Position numbers and translations under genes: made by a program. This document shows, in pieces, positions 46,433 to 57,750 of a stretch of 64,000 nucleotides of DNA (the stretch's first letter is position 1; the number at the start of each line of letters is the position of its first letter). The notes below the pieces were generated by a model that saw nothing but the letters and a program-made list of their open reading frames with translations, had not been told where the DNA came from and did not search any database. Origin of the DNA: Podocnemis expansa (taxonomy: Eukaryota > Chordata > Testudines > Podocnemididae); assembly GCA_007922195.1 (NCBI GenBank), contig ML682007.1:14810954-14874953 (forward strand), in the 5' to 3' direction.

Positions 46433-49400
46433 ATATGTTTAAAGTTAAATGTTCTAAGTATCATGGTAAAGTTTAATTTAATAAATGACAACAACTAAAC
46501 AGATAAAAAGGAGACTCACATCTCATATCTGATGGACATGTAAATGCTGAAAAACAAGATCTAATTTATTCCGCCAAAGGGAGTTGGTTAGCAGACTAAA
46601 CATGAGTCACAGATGCAACAGCATACATTCGATCCTACTCTAATAAATTGAAAACACTGATGTATTTGGGCTTTGTTAACAAATGTATATATGCTTTATT
46701 CTTCCTCTTGGGCGGTGAGAATCCTTAACATTCAATGCAAGTGTAAATGGTGGGTAGATACATTCATTACATTTGAAAGCAGCGTGGTATTGAGTTGGGC
46801 AAGCTTTCAGATTATGAGTTTGGTTTTAATAGGAAATAGGTGGGGATTTTTGTCACAGTGTTTTAAAATGTGTTCTTGAAGTATTAACCCCAAACAGAGG
46901 TGGAGCTAACACAAGCAGTGATGGGTGATATCCAGACTTGCCAAACTCTGGACAATACAATTTATTTTTAAGCATGAATGAAATGAAACCCATTTCAGGA
47001 TTTTTTTTTTTAAACACTACACTAACCAACCTGCAAGTCTCTTTTGCTTGGGAAAAAAAATTGGAATATTCAGATGCTCATATTCAGTCTTCAAGTGATC
47101 CAACTCTCTTTGTTCTGCACATTACACTGGAAATATCTCAGGAATATCTCATATCTTGAGTATTTCCTGCTTCTGGTTGTGCCAAAAATACCATGGGAAT
47201 GTTACATCTGCCTTTGATCTTAGCTAGAACTGAGAGTGGAACTGAAATGGGTAAGGAAATAGGAGAATAAAATAATGTGGCAGAGTGAAAAGAACACAAG
47301 GCAAAGAGTTTCATATTCCAAAAAATCTTTGGTTTGAGTAAAGATCGGAGTCTTTCCTTAGTCTATCCAAACTGGCTCATCCATCCCTAATAAAACTGAG
47401 GGGCTTAAAAGCAATACGACCAAATACAAATCCTCGCCAGTCCCTTATTTGAATTCCAAGGTGCACATGTATACATTTGGGTATAAATTTCCATTTCCAA
47501 TACCACCTGCTCCCTCTTGTTTAGTTCTATGTCATATCAAAAACTAGGCCTGTTTTCCAATTTTGGTTCATATACAATCAAATATTTCTGTAAAGAGCCC
47601 ATGAGATTTTGGTACAATTCCTTCATTGACAAATGAACAAACAAGAGTCATGCCTGGAAGAGGCAAAGATCAATTGCTTAAGAGTGAAGCATGAAAACAT
47701 ATACTGGGGAAGGATATTATATATCAGTTCTGTACTTTGGGCAATATGGAATTGGATCTTAGCCTCAATCCAAGCTTTGGAATGACACACAATGTAACAT
47801 AAAAATTCAAAACATAAAATTACTTTGAAAAAAAAATTGTTCCAAAAATGTCAAAACGGGACATTTCAACACTGTTAGAACTTCCCCTCCCTGGCCCATC
47901 AAATTAAATTTTGAAAACAAAAACAAAACAAAAACAGATGCAATGCTGTGAAGTGTTTTGATTGCAAGGGCAGTGTTTTCCAATGCCAAAATTTTCTGTC
48001 CAAGTTCTTCCAACCAGCTCTTTGCATAACACACTGAAAGGACAGCATTTTTGCTTCATATAGCACCAGCAGTGCAATGACAAGATGCATGTTGGTATTA
48101 ATGCTTCATTTACTTGGCTTTTTGAAAGAGTCTGGGGTGCACTGGAGACTCTTAGCATATATTTCTGTTAGACATATTAACAGAGGGAATAATATCAGCA
48201 CTGTTCATATGTTAAAGACACTCTTTCTTTTATAGCACCTGTATAGTATTAAAGATGTACGCTGGTACAATACAATAGGTGTTTCCATAGGAAAGCATCA
48301 TGGAATAAAGCAATCCCTAAGTGATGTACACCATCCTGGGGCAGTGTAATTTTTACTTTACATTAGTTTCTTTGCTATCTTTTCATCAGTATTTGACACC
48401 ACACTATTTCTCTTTTATTTATAGTCAGAAGAGCTTTGTGCAATATCGAGTTGTCTCAGCTTCTGCCAGCCTGAGAGGGAAAGCATAATGTTACAGTAGT
48501 CGTTACACACATCCTTGCAAAAGTTTTGATTGGCACAAGGCAGAGGAGAGGAGATGGGGAAGGGCAGTTTTAAAATATGCACTTTATTTTAGCAGTTACA
48601 TTTGAAATCAATATTTTCCATTTCTTCTCTTAGCTGTGACAAAATATAAAGTACCTTTTTAGCTTTGAATATCTTATGGCCTGATTTATACAAAATATGT
48701 ACTTTTGTGGTCTGATTCCATTGATTCCTCATTTGACATCTGAATGCAGTTGTTGCATAGTAGTTTATAGGTGCCACTCAGGAGACATGGAGTTAGGCTA
48801 CAGCAAACTTATGGATGAACAGTAATTGCAAGCATGTGCATGCTTGTCTTAGGAAGCTGCATAAATCTTCTTGTGGGTTATAAACCCTGCTCCAGGTTTC
48901 ATCAAAGCCTAATGTCTCAAACACAGAAATAGCATCTCTGCCTTGAGGCACTGAAAAAGGCACACAGCAAGCACTTTTAATGAGAGCTAGAAGCACTTCC
49001 CACGAATTCTTGATAGAGGGGCTAGGGAGGAGTGGGAATGGAAAAATATTTTAATCATACATACAAGGCATGAAAGAGCATGTTATCCCCTTCTCTTATG
49101 AGATTCTATATTCTATAATGTAGCTACCATTGATGCCATATCCATATGGCTTACATAAATCAGGCACATGTACACCTAATGTACAAGATGAGCTGAGCTT
49201 ATTTCTCTGGCCATCAGCTGATGAACCTCTGTTGAAGTTAATGGAGTTATGATGATTTGATGAGCTAAAGATTTGGCTCCTAGTTTCTCTTCTGACTGTA
49301 ACGCCTCAGCTCCATTGTTATCAAATGGAGCTTGATATTTGCGGTATTTGCTAGTCTGAGTTTACGACATGAAAAGAGAAAATAAGAAAAATACCCCACC

Positions 49401-49690
49401 TTAGAACATCCACTATTGGTATTCCACCCTCTATTCCATTAATACTCGACCCAATTTATTTTATTTTTCGAGATCTCTGAAATACTGGAAATTGTACAAG
49501 AACAACTTATTCAAAGTAGAGTGAAACAGCTGCACCTGTAAAAGTGTCTACACAATCTTTTGCATAAGCAAATGCACATTTGCATGTGCAAAAGAAACAG
49601 CACAATCAAATACCTGTTAGCATCATGTACCCATTTTGCATGGACAAGAGCAAAAGGCTTTTTATTGTGTCAATGCATGTAACTTTAAGA
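46433..49690. other. gene-free unique DNA
   Basis: No gene. Overlapping minus-strand frames at 47807-48158 (63-84 codons) are Phe/Cys-rich because of A-rich runs and have no motif. Nothing else recognised. Confidence 0.55.
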
Positions 49691-49694
49691 AAGT

Positions 49695-49779
49695 GACACT
49701 TAAAGATTAATAAGTTTGTTAGTCTTTAAGTGCCACAGGACTCCTTGTTGATTTTGGTGAATGAGACTAACAGGTTTGA
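49695..49779. mobile_element. Penelope-like terminal-repeat end with short inverted arm
   Basis: The right part (49715-49779) is the plus-strand TTTGTTAGTCTTTAAGTGCC, ACAGGACTCCTTGTTG, GAGACTAACAGG. The left arm (49695-49714, GACACTTAAAGATTAATAAG) is its inverted partner, cut short. Same head-to-head arrangement as at 41.5 kb. Confidence 0.65.
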
Positions 49780-50810
49780 CACTTTGGGATTTCTGAAAGT
49801 GATCCAAATACCCTGTTTTGAAAATTTGGCCAGTAGTGTAAAACAGACGACTGAGCCTCTTGCTGGATTCCAAGTAAAAATGATCCCTCAAGAAATTTAA
49901 AAAAATAAAACTAAAAAAATTCATTTGTTATCCCTGTACTTGTTTTTACCTCTCTCTGTAAAGATGGAATGATCTGTAGCCACAGGCTGCAGATTATTAA
50001 CTGTAGAAACCAGAGTCCTACAGTAGTTGATGGCGCAGCCCCACAAGCCCAAAGGCAATGCACCCTGGAATGTATGCTATTCGTCTGATTTGTGTATAAT
50101 GGACAGGTATGACTTCCATAAAAACACATTATAACAGACATCAGCCTGTCCACTTGTGAAGATGGGTCCCCAGCTTTATAGACAGGCCTAATCAAAACCC
50201 TGATTTGAACATCTAGGCTGTGAGGAGTAGAAAATCCAATCCAGACTTCAATTGTCTGTTTTATGCTGATTTACACCACCACTTGAAGGTGTCAGACTAA
50301 CATGTAGATGAATTATGCTGCATGGCTTTCTAATGATCGATAGAATGAGCAATGTGCGCAGCAGTTTATTGCTTGATTTCATTGTGGTATGCATTGAAAT
50401 CACCTAGCATGAATGCTTACAGAAAATAAAAACTCTACCACTAAAGCTAGCTAAAATTGGTTCTTGTTTGTATCATTCAATTTGCGGGTGACTCCTAAAT
50501 GGTATCCTTGATAACACTTGTATGTGGCTTAGATGGTATCTGAGGCGTACATAGCCATGGAATTCTTAGAACTCATGAACCTCAGAAACGTATTAGATAT
50601 TTAAAGACTAAAAATCTATTCCCTTATGAAATAATTCTCTCTTCTCACGTAGGGAAATATGATGGACTAGATAGTGCAGAACAGTTATTCTGTACCAGCT
50701 TCCCATTTGTTCACTCTTCTTCTGCACTAGTAGAGAGTTTTGTGACCATTAAGTTCAAAGGGACTTGGGTGCTTAATTCTCTAAGGCTCTTTTAAAAATC
50801 CCAGTCTGAC
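49780..50810. other. gene-free, nothing recognised
   Basis: No gene. The 94-codon minus-strand frame at 49911-50195 has no motif. Confidence 0.55.
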
Positions 50811-50814
50811 AACA

Positions 50815-51000
50815 CATTCCTCTTATTTAGCCCTTTCCATCAGCAGACATCAATGCACTCAGCACTTACTTGAGAAAGCAGGAAATTGAGGCTGAGGGAA
50901 CTGAAGTGATTTATCCAAGATCACTCAGAAGGCAAATGGCAGAGTCAGGTCTCCAGAGTTTTAGATCAGTTCTTTATCTGACTAGGCAATGCTATCCCTC
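50815..51000 (-). repeat. MIR-like SINE fragment, inverted
   Basis: CCCTTTCCATCAGCAGACAT, CACTTACTTGAGAAAGCAGG, AAATTGAGGCTGAGGGAACT, GAAGTGATTTATCCAAGATC, ACTCAGAAGGCAAATGGCAG, AGTCAGGTCTCCAGAG are the minus-strand landmarks of the MIR family in order. Confidence 0.75.
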
Positions 51001-51578
51001 TATTTTCACTTAGGCCACTTAGAATCATCGTCAAATGGGAACAGTTTTCAGTCACTGCTGAGGTGGGCTAAATATGAATTGGTGAATTAGAGCTGAAAGA
51101 TTATATTCTATTACTAATTCCCTACTGTCTTCTGCCTTAGAGATGAGCTTACTAGACAACATTTGCCAAGGAGACATTGGCTTGACATACTATTAATCAC
51201 TGAGTTTTGAATTTAGAAAGGTAACAGCTTGCTGGAAGAACTTGAGGGAAATGACTAGTATGAAGAGAGCTGTCTCTTTTCCAAGGGACCTGCATGCATC
51301 GATCATGAAAATTAGATACATTTGTGCAGTCTGAAGCTCCCAACACTTTAAAGAAACTGGTCCTTGAAAACCTATTGTAGCTCAGGTGACAGACATGATT
51401 AAAATCAGAGATGTGAAAGTAAAGACACGTATCCATAGCTGGCGGTGGATGTCCAACCTTTTCACTTGCTGGCATGTCAAAGTGTATTTTTACAAAAGAC
51501 CCAGCAGTGAGAGAAGATCACTCTGGAAATTAAATCATAGCTTCAATGAATCATCTTCTCCAGCCTGAAGGCACTCAC
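51001..51578. other. gene-free, nothing recognised
   Basis: No gene or identifiable repeat. Confidence 0.5.
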
Positions 51579-51581
51579 ATT

Positions 51582-51811
51582 GGCAATGTCTACACTACAG
51601 GGCACAGGTAAGTTGACTTAAAGTTGATTTTATTGTCAACTTAGTGAAGCCCCATTTGTTTGTCGACTTTATAAAGTTGACTTAAAGTCAACTTTAAGGG
51701 CAGGAGTTATTAAATCAACTTAAGCTTTAAGTGCTGACGCTGACTTCATGAACTCCAAATGTGGCCAGGGAGTTGCTTAAGTTGACTTAAGCCTCCAGTG
51801 TAGACATAGCC
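51582..51811 (+). mobile_element. Harbinger-like MITE (AAGTTGACTTAA family), complete, 3-bp duplication ATT
   Basis: A 230-bp element with termini GGCAATGTCTACACT and AGTGTAGACATAGCC (one mismatch), flanked by ATT on both sides (51579-51581 and 51812-51814). Inside are repeated AAGTTGACTTAA / TTAAGTCAACTT words that pair with each other, so much of the element can fold on itself. A diverged inverted copy lies at 12226-12437. The 3-bp duplication and terminal TGTCTACACT relate it to the 15.35-kb element. Confidence 0.85.
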
Positions 51812-51814
51812 ATT

Positions 51815-52190
51815 GGAAGTCCCACTGCAAGAGATAAGCAGTGTGTGATGGGGAGACAAAGATACCTGATCTGCCCAGGAGGTGGTGGATTCAAAGATGC
51901 ACAAATACTGTTGCTGGGGCCTTCAAGTTTTCACTAAGATGATGACATTCATCCATATACTTTTCCTCTCCCACTCTGGCCATCGTATTGTACTCGTCAA
52001 AAGTTGCATATCCCAAAAATATTGCATATGCAGCCTGTGAGGGCAGTCTCTTCATTTTAGGTGAACACATGAAGCCACTCTCAAAGATCCATATGGTATA
52101 TATTGTGCTTCTTATTTCCAGTTCTTGCAGCTTTTGGGCTTGTCCTTCACTCCCTCCCACTTCTTTAAATAGATCTCTATTCAAATCTTC
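51815..52190. other. gene-free; unremarkable frames on both strands
   Basis: The 110-codon minus-strand frame 51891-52223 and an 84-codon plus frame overlap each other. The minus frame contains AYAIFLGYATFDEYNTMARV, which looks protein-like, but I recognise no family and part of it runs into the LINE tail at 52195. I do not call a gene. Confidence 0.45.
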
Positions 52191-52194
52191 TCCA

Positions 52195-52285
52195 TCATGT
52201 ACGGTCATTATTTGTATTACCATAGCTCCTAGAGGCCTCTGATATGGCCAGACCCCATTGTGCTAAGTGCTGTACAAACAGAACA
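52195..52285 (-). repeat. reptile LINE/SINE 3' tail, inverted
   Basis: ATTATTTGTATTACCATAGC, TCCTAGAGGCCTCTGATATG, CAGACCCCATTGTGCTAAGT, GCTGTACAAACAGAACAGCC is a good inverted match to the sauropsid tail 'ggctgttctgtttgtacagcacctagcacaatggggtc...gctatggtaatacaaat'. Confidence 0.8.
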
Positions 52286-53280
52286 GCCCTGAAATCTCAT
52301 CCTAACTAAATCATAGGACTTTTTTCCCATGCTCATCCTATTTGATCTCTCTGTAAAGATTGACCATGTCAGTGAAGAGTCCTTAACATTTTCTCATCCT
52401 GTATCATTCATTATACAGCCTCTTTTGTTGCAGTGTCCTCCCCTCAGACTGTTTTAACTACTATTGGAATAACACTCCATAATGCTGCCCTCCATTCTGA
52501 GATGATCACCTTTTTCCCCTCTAATAACAGCCTGGATATGTTGATTGTGTACTTCTCTCCCACAACCACATTGGCACTGTTATTCCTCTCTATTCCTTCT
52601 GCATCCTAGGATGTTTCTAAGCTGATTCTCAAGGGCATCACCCTCTCTTCATTCAAATCACTATTTAAGCCTTTTTTTTCAAAATATTGATATGAAATTA
52701 GGCAATTATCTAATGGAAAAAAAGTATCTGTTTTATCTTAAAAAAAGAAAATCCCACTTTAGGCTATGCAGCAACTCCTACTGAGCAACACCTCATCTTA
52801 TGGCTGTCCTCTCTGCCCGTATCATAATTTATTGTCCCCTTGTCATGCCCAATATTATCTTATACACTTCTGTTTTGGGAAACACTTTGCCCCAGGGTCA
52901 GATTTTGATGCCTGTGGTGCCCTCCAGGGTGTTATTTCTGTTGTTAGTGACAAAAAGGAAAAATATAGAATGTTTGAAGTAAAATATTTCAGATATTCTG
53001 TATGTGGATTCAGTTTTCACTAACCTCCTAAAACTTTAGGTACCTTTTTAGAATTTCATAGACCTTTCCAGATGTGAAAAGCTACATTTTCCTTCATCTT
53101 TCTATAATGTCAGCCATGCCCTAATAGGTATATAAGGGGTGGGATGTCAGTCAGTCAGATACAAGAATGAATTGCAGTGATGGTATTAAACTTATTGTAT
53201 TGTGCAAGTAGCATCTAAAAAAAAGGACATCTTTAATGAGATGCTATTGGATCCTTATCTATACAAAAATATAAAAGAAA
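52286..53280. other. gene-free, nothing recognised
   Basis: No gene. Frame 52766-53023 (85 codons) has no motif. 53200-53280 may be an unrecognisable upstream part of the transposase fossil that follows. Confidence 0.5.
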
Positions 53281-53908
53281 TACAGCTGCTTCAAACTTGA
53301 AGATGCCATCACTACTGCCAAAGAAATATCAGAAAGCTTAGGAGCTGAGCCTGTCTTTGAGGAAGCTTATTTATCAGAGATAGATGGTTTGGTTCTGAGA
53401 GCAGAAATGAATTGATGGGCAACCTGGAAAAATTCAAGAGGAAGTTTTTTGCTTGCTCTTGACATTATCTGCATGTTCAAAGAAAGGTTCAGACAACTGC
53501 AGTACCACAAAAAGACCTGGGGGAAGGTGTGTTATGCAACCTTTAAAACTTGCTAATAGACATGCAGAGTCTTGAATAATTATATGGCTCTCCACTGGAC
53601 TCTGATACATGGGAAAATTTCAATGTCAATGATAAAGGCCTTTCTGTTGAACTGGACACCATCTGTCAGATGCAAAGCACTCTTCACCGCAAGTTCTCCA
53701 ATTCATTCAAGATGCAGACCTGAGAATACTTTTCCTAATGTGGGACTAACTTTGTTTACCATTAAGTCACTGGTAAATAAATCCATGGATAAAAATCACA
53801 AAGAGCTTACTGAATGTTTAACAGCAAGTTCAATTACAGTCATAAGTGTTAAGTGCTATTTTTCAAAACTTGGGATCATTAAAAACATATCTTTGATCAA
53901 GGAGGGCT
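53281..53908 (+). pseudogene. decayed hAT transposase C-terminus (ZMYM1/DUF4371-like)
   Basis: Remnant of the catalytic C-terminal half of a hAT transposase. From 53281 one frame reads ITTAKEISESLGAEPVF, like the 'A-E-S-L-G-I-E-P-F' segment of ZMYM1-type hAT proteins, to a stop at about 53414. After frameshifts the 112-codon frame 53572-53910 gives FPNVGLTLFTI and, further on, ITVISVKCYFSKLGIIKN. This matches the hAT dimerisation domain: the usual motif has T-V-A-S-x-E-R then S-F-S-K-L-K-L-I-K. The conserved Glu-Arg is Lys-Cys here. Between the two matches 18 residues are extra, from the 54-bp insertion. Stops and frame changes make it inactive. Confidence 0.72.
53764..53817. other. 54-bp chimeric insertion inside the transposase fossil
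   Basis: Removing these bases rejoins ACCATT and TTAACAGC, and the translation then aligns gap-free with the hAT dimerisation domain. The left part repeats 55459-55487 exactly over 29 bases (starting two bases before the insertion) and continues with the shared AAAAATCACAAA. The right part repeats 54941-54959 exactly over 19 bases. Both joins share a TT with the flank. Confidence 0.65.
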
Positions 53909-54660
53909 GATGAGAGATCAACCATAAAATGACAAGCAATGCTGAATGTACCAGTGATCGGGCTTCAGATCTCTCTGATCCTGAGCTTCAGTTCATGGCA
54001 GCAAAGGCAAGAAAAGTAACCTTTTGAACTAAACAGCTAGGTATTATATATTTAGGTTTTCACCTACTGTCACACTGTTTACTACTACAGGTCCACCCAA
54101 TGTTGGGGGACAGTTCAATGTCTTGATGTTGATACATTTCAGTTACCCTTAAAATGAAAATGTTTCTAAGCTTAGAGGAAAAGGGTTTTATTTATGTATG
54201 GCATGAATACATACACATCTGCAGATTGTAGCATGCAAATGTATACACTTACATGGCATTGAGGACTCATGCACCTGACATGGAATAGGCTACAAATACA
54301 ATACAAAAAATTAGGTGTTCAACAAATGGGGAGGAGCACCAAATGGCAGGGCTTTTTTTGGTCTAGGATTGTCCTTGCCTAGTACACACATCTTTAATTA
54401 CATATAGAAACAATTAGTTTATATAATAATGCATATTGAGGAATAGATGCCAAAAATCACCCAATAGGAACTGTAAAATTAGATATTCAGTATTTGTGAC
54501 TGTACATTTCTTCCATAAGTTTAGCTAGCTGTCTCTTCTCCCCCTTGTGGGGATGGGGGAATGGAAAGAAAGGGGTTGTTCTCCAACTCCTGTATTGTGT
54601 AGCAGTTGTAATAATTCTTATTAAACACAAATAAATGTAGCTTATCTAGTCATTGAAAAA
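53909..54660. other. gene-free, nothing recognised
   Basis: No gene. Plus-strand sequence after the hAT fossil (to about 54010) may still belong to it but is not recognisable. Confidence 0.5.
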
Positions 54661-54960
54661 TTATAAATAGTGTATGTATCCATGAAATGAGTATTTTATT
54701 TTTTGGGGGTATTTACATGAACTATAGAAGCTGGAGCTTGTTTATTTGCTAAAGGTCTTATGATTAAATTATTTATAGGAATTATGAATTAAGAATGATG
54801 AATAAACATGGATGACAATTAATAGATTCTTTGTTGAATTCTCATATGGAACCAGATGGTCTACTGATGCATGTAAATAGATCATTTGTTTCATTTAGAA
54901 ATCTGAATGTTGAATAAGGAATTAGATTTTTTTTATAATTAAAGAGCTTACTGAATGTTA
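54661..54960. other. cytosine-poor AT-rich stretch
   Basis: By hand count this has about 23 C and 55 G in 300 bases (7.7% versus 18.3%). It is milder than, but in the same sense as, the 58.8-kb block. It ends with the 19-base word reused in the 53.8-kb insertion. Confidence 0.6.
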
Positions 54961-56165
54961 AAGCTAATACAAAGTCGAATCAGGGAAGCAGATTTTTATT
55001 TGTCAGATGAGACTAGATTCAAAAACTTCAGAACTGATATTTTAATTGTACCATATCAGTTAATCAGAAAACAATTACTCTTAGAGCACTGAGGTTACCT
55101 GCAATAACTACATTTACCATCAAATGTCACAGAACATATTTATGCAACTTCTACTTCCTAACATAATACACCAATTTTATTAGTGATTATTAACAGTTTA
55201 TTTTTCGATGGTTGCTTCAAATACAAACCACTTACACTTTGATCACATCACAATAAGTGTCAGCTTTAGATGGAAAAACAAATCAAAGTGAACAACAGTA
55301 CAAAGGTACATTCATTTTGCTACTTTTGTTTGAAGAAAGAAATGTGCATGTGAAACACCACGCAAAGGATGCTGTGACATGTTTCCAAATAACAATACAG
55401 CAGTTACTAAGAGACCAATCACTGTGGTTTAACAGCTGGATAATGCACATGCATGCATTTAAGTCACTGGTAAATAAATCCATGGATTAAAAAAAAAATC
55501 ACAAAACCACAATTTTTCACTGCCCTCTTAGATACTAGTAAATCGTAAAATATAGGACTGATTAATCTGACATTTCAGCAGATCAGGAGGATGCCATTAC
55601 TCTATAATTAATTTTTTCTATAATTGAGGCTTATGGCAACCCAGGAAACAATGACTACACATAGAAAGAGCTATTTTTCTTATATTTGTGTAAATCAGAG
55701 GCCAGGGGAGCTCTATCATTGTTCAACCAATGCAAATGGAGAGGATAGCAGTTCCAACAACTTTATGAGTTTTTTTATGCAATAGAGGCAGAAGGGCTAG
55801 TTCTCTACTGTGCTCCAGCTTCTGTACATTTCTCCAGTAACAGATGAGTAAGAAACAGGCCTAGTGCAGGAAACATTGCCTGGCCGGTGTATGGGTGCCT
55901 CAGTCTCTCTTCAGTGGCCTCTGCTGGACATCAGCACAGGGGCAATGTTGGAAGAATTGGATAGGATGCTTCAGAACTCTGGTTACTCTCTGCTTCCCAT
56001 GGAGGACCATAGAGAGCTGTAGGCAGCCTGAGCATGACTTGGAGAAATTCTCTATTATGTACTGTGGGGGGCTGAGCCAGTGTCTGACAGGGTCCAGAAC
56101 ATGGGATGTGAACAGACATGAAGACCTGTTTCCCCCATGACCAAAGTGTTGTGAGGTTCAGTGTG
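54961..56165. other. gene-free; donor-like copy of the 29-base word
   Basis: No gene. 55459-55487 carries the 29-base word also found at 53762-53790, followed by an A-run and ATCACAAA. Frames at 55895-56203 on both strands overlap and have no motif. Confidence 0.5.
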
Positions 56166-56169
56166 GAAA

Positions 56170-56400
56170 ATAGGATGTAGAGCCTTTCATCTGAGGATAT
56201 CAAAGCACTTTATATAAGTTAATAAATTATAACTCATGATCCTGCCCTGAGAAAAATGTTATTTCTATTTTATACATGGGAGAAAGTTGAACCCTGGAGA
56301 CATTAAGGTCCAGGACTACAAAAAGGTATTTGGGAATCTAACTCCTATTGAAATCAATGGGAGATAGGCCCCTATACCTCTTAGAATCTGGGCTCCACTG
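56170..56400 (-). repeat. MIR-like SINE fragment plus short palindromic repeat
   Basis: GAGCCTTTCATCTGAGGATA, TCAAAGCACTTTATATAAG, GTTATTTCTATTTTATACAT, GGGAGAAAGTTGAACCCTGG is the inverted MIR order. From about 56320 GGTATTTGGGAATCTAACTC, CTATTGAAATCAATGGGAGA, TAGGCCCCTATACC forms a partial palindrome, a short repeat common in reptile DNA. Confidence 0.65.
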
Positions 56401-56890
56401 CCTTGTGAAACATCACACAGGAAGACAGTAGCATTTGGAAAGGAGTCTTTGTTCTGAATCCACTTCTGCTTATCTACACAAGACCAAACTTCCAATGCAT
56501 AAGTATTCTGCTATATATAGCAACCTACACCACCACCTCCACTTCCTCCTTTAGTTGGACTTTGAATAGGACCCTATCTGGTAGGTGGCTTTTGAACCTA
56601 GGCCAGAAACAGCACAAGAAGAGCATTTGTCACAATACTTCCAATCTCACCTAGAACCAGAATGTCAAAAAAAGGCGCAAGAGAATGAAAAAAGTGGGAG
56701 AAAACATCTACCTGAAGTTTTGCACTTGAGTTAAGATTTTGTGGGTTCTTGTTTTATTTGAACTAGTCATCCCATCCAGGTCTGGTCTTGAAACTGGGAA
56801 AAATCCTACAGCAAATGTTTGAAGCTTAGTTTACGTGCATAGTCTTTTGTACTTTGGCCTGCATCCGACTGAATTCTGGTCTTAAATATC
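56401..56890. other. gene-free, nothing recognised
   Basis: No gene or identifiable repeat. Confidence 0.5.
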
Positions 56891-56893
56891 AGA

Positions 56894-57327
56894 GGGTATG
56901 TCTACACTTAGTCATTTTGAAATAAGGAGGTGTATTTTGAAATAACTTTTTTCCCATCCATGCATGCATTTCTTTATTTCAAAAGAATGAAGTGCTGTTT
57001 TGAAATAATAAACCTGCTTTTATTTCTAAATAGTGTTTAAAGCAAAATTGTTTCGAAATAAGCTATTGTAAGCTGCAGAATAGGCCTATTCGAAATAATG
57101 GCCCTATTTGTTTGACGTAATGGCCCTGCCTTCCCCTACTTAGAATTAGAGACTCTAGTAGAAACTCTCTACTTCAAAACAACCCCTATCTTTTTTTGAA
57201 TTAGAGAGTCTTCCCTGGACTCCTAGTTCAAAGTAGTCCTAATTCAAAATAATTACTTTGAATTAAAATCAAAGTAGTTATTTCAAAATAACTATTTCAA
57301 ATTAATTTTCTAAGTGTGAACATAGCC
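56894..57327. mobile_element. DNA element, TIR GGGTATGTCTACACTTAG, palindromic interior
   Basis: A 434-bp element with termini GGGTATGTCTACACTTAG and CTAAGTGTGAACATAGCC (inverted, 3 mismatches). The interior holds many ATTTTGAAATAA, TTTCGAAATAAG and TAATTCAAAATAATT words in both directions. The flanks are aga and aaa, so a 3-bp duplication is possible but imperfect. The TIR relates it to the 15.35-kb Harbinger-like MITE and the interior to the 11.1-kb and 30.3-kb elements. Confidence 0.75.
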
Positions 57328-57742
57328 AAAGAGCCCTTTCCCTCTAGGTGAGAATAACTTGCATTGAGAAGAAACTATGAGGTAATTCATGCATAGGTCA
57401 AGTCACTAGTAGGCAACACAGTCTCAGGCTGAATACCTTCTTATGATTATCACTGTGATTTTGGGAGGGGAGAAACCAGAGGTGTCCAATCTTGCCACTT
57501 GTAGCTGCTTTCCCATGGAAGGGACTTCCACTTCACCTGGGCGGGAGAACATGCAAGGAGATATTACCCCTTTCCACAGGAATCAGGTCTCCAGAGGTCT
57601 TGTAAGAAAAATATGCCCATTTTAAATGAGTCAGCATTGCACTGTTCTACCATCAGATTATACCCCTTCCATCCAGGGCTGCCTTGAAAATACTTTAGGA
57701 TAAGCCAAAACAAAAAGGACGTACAAAAAAATTACAATTACA
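57328..57742. other. gene-free, nothing recognised
   Basis: No gene or recognised repeat. Confidence 0.5.
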
Positions 57743-57750
57743 TTCTAGCA

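Noticed and set aside
51891..52223. 110-codon minus-strand frame that looks protein-like
   Set aside because: Overlaps an inverted LINE tail at one end and matches no family I know.
53762..55487. The 29-base direct repeats as LTRs or a long target duplication
   Set aside because: Too short for LTRs, too long for a target duplication, and the first copy continues into a second word borrowed from elsewhere.
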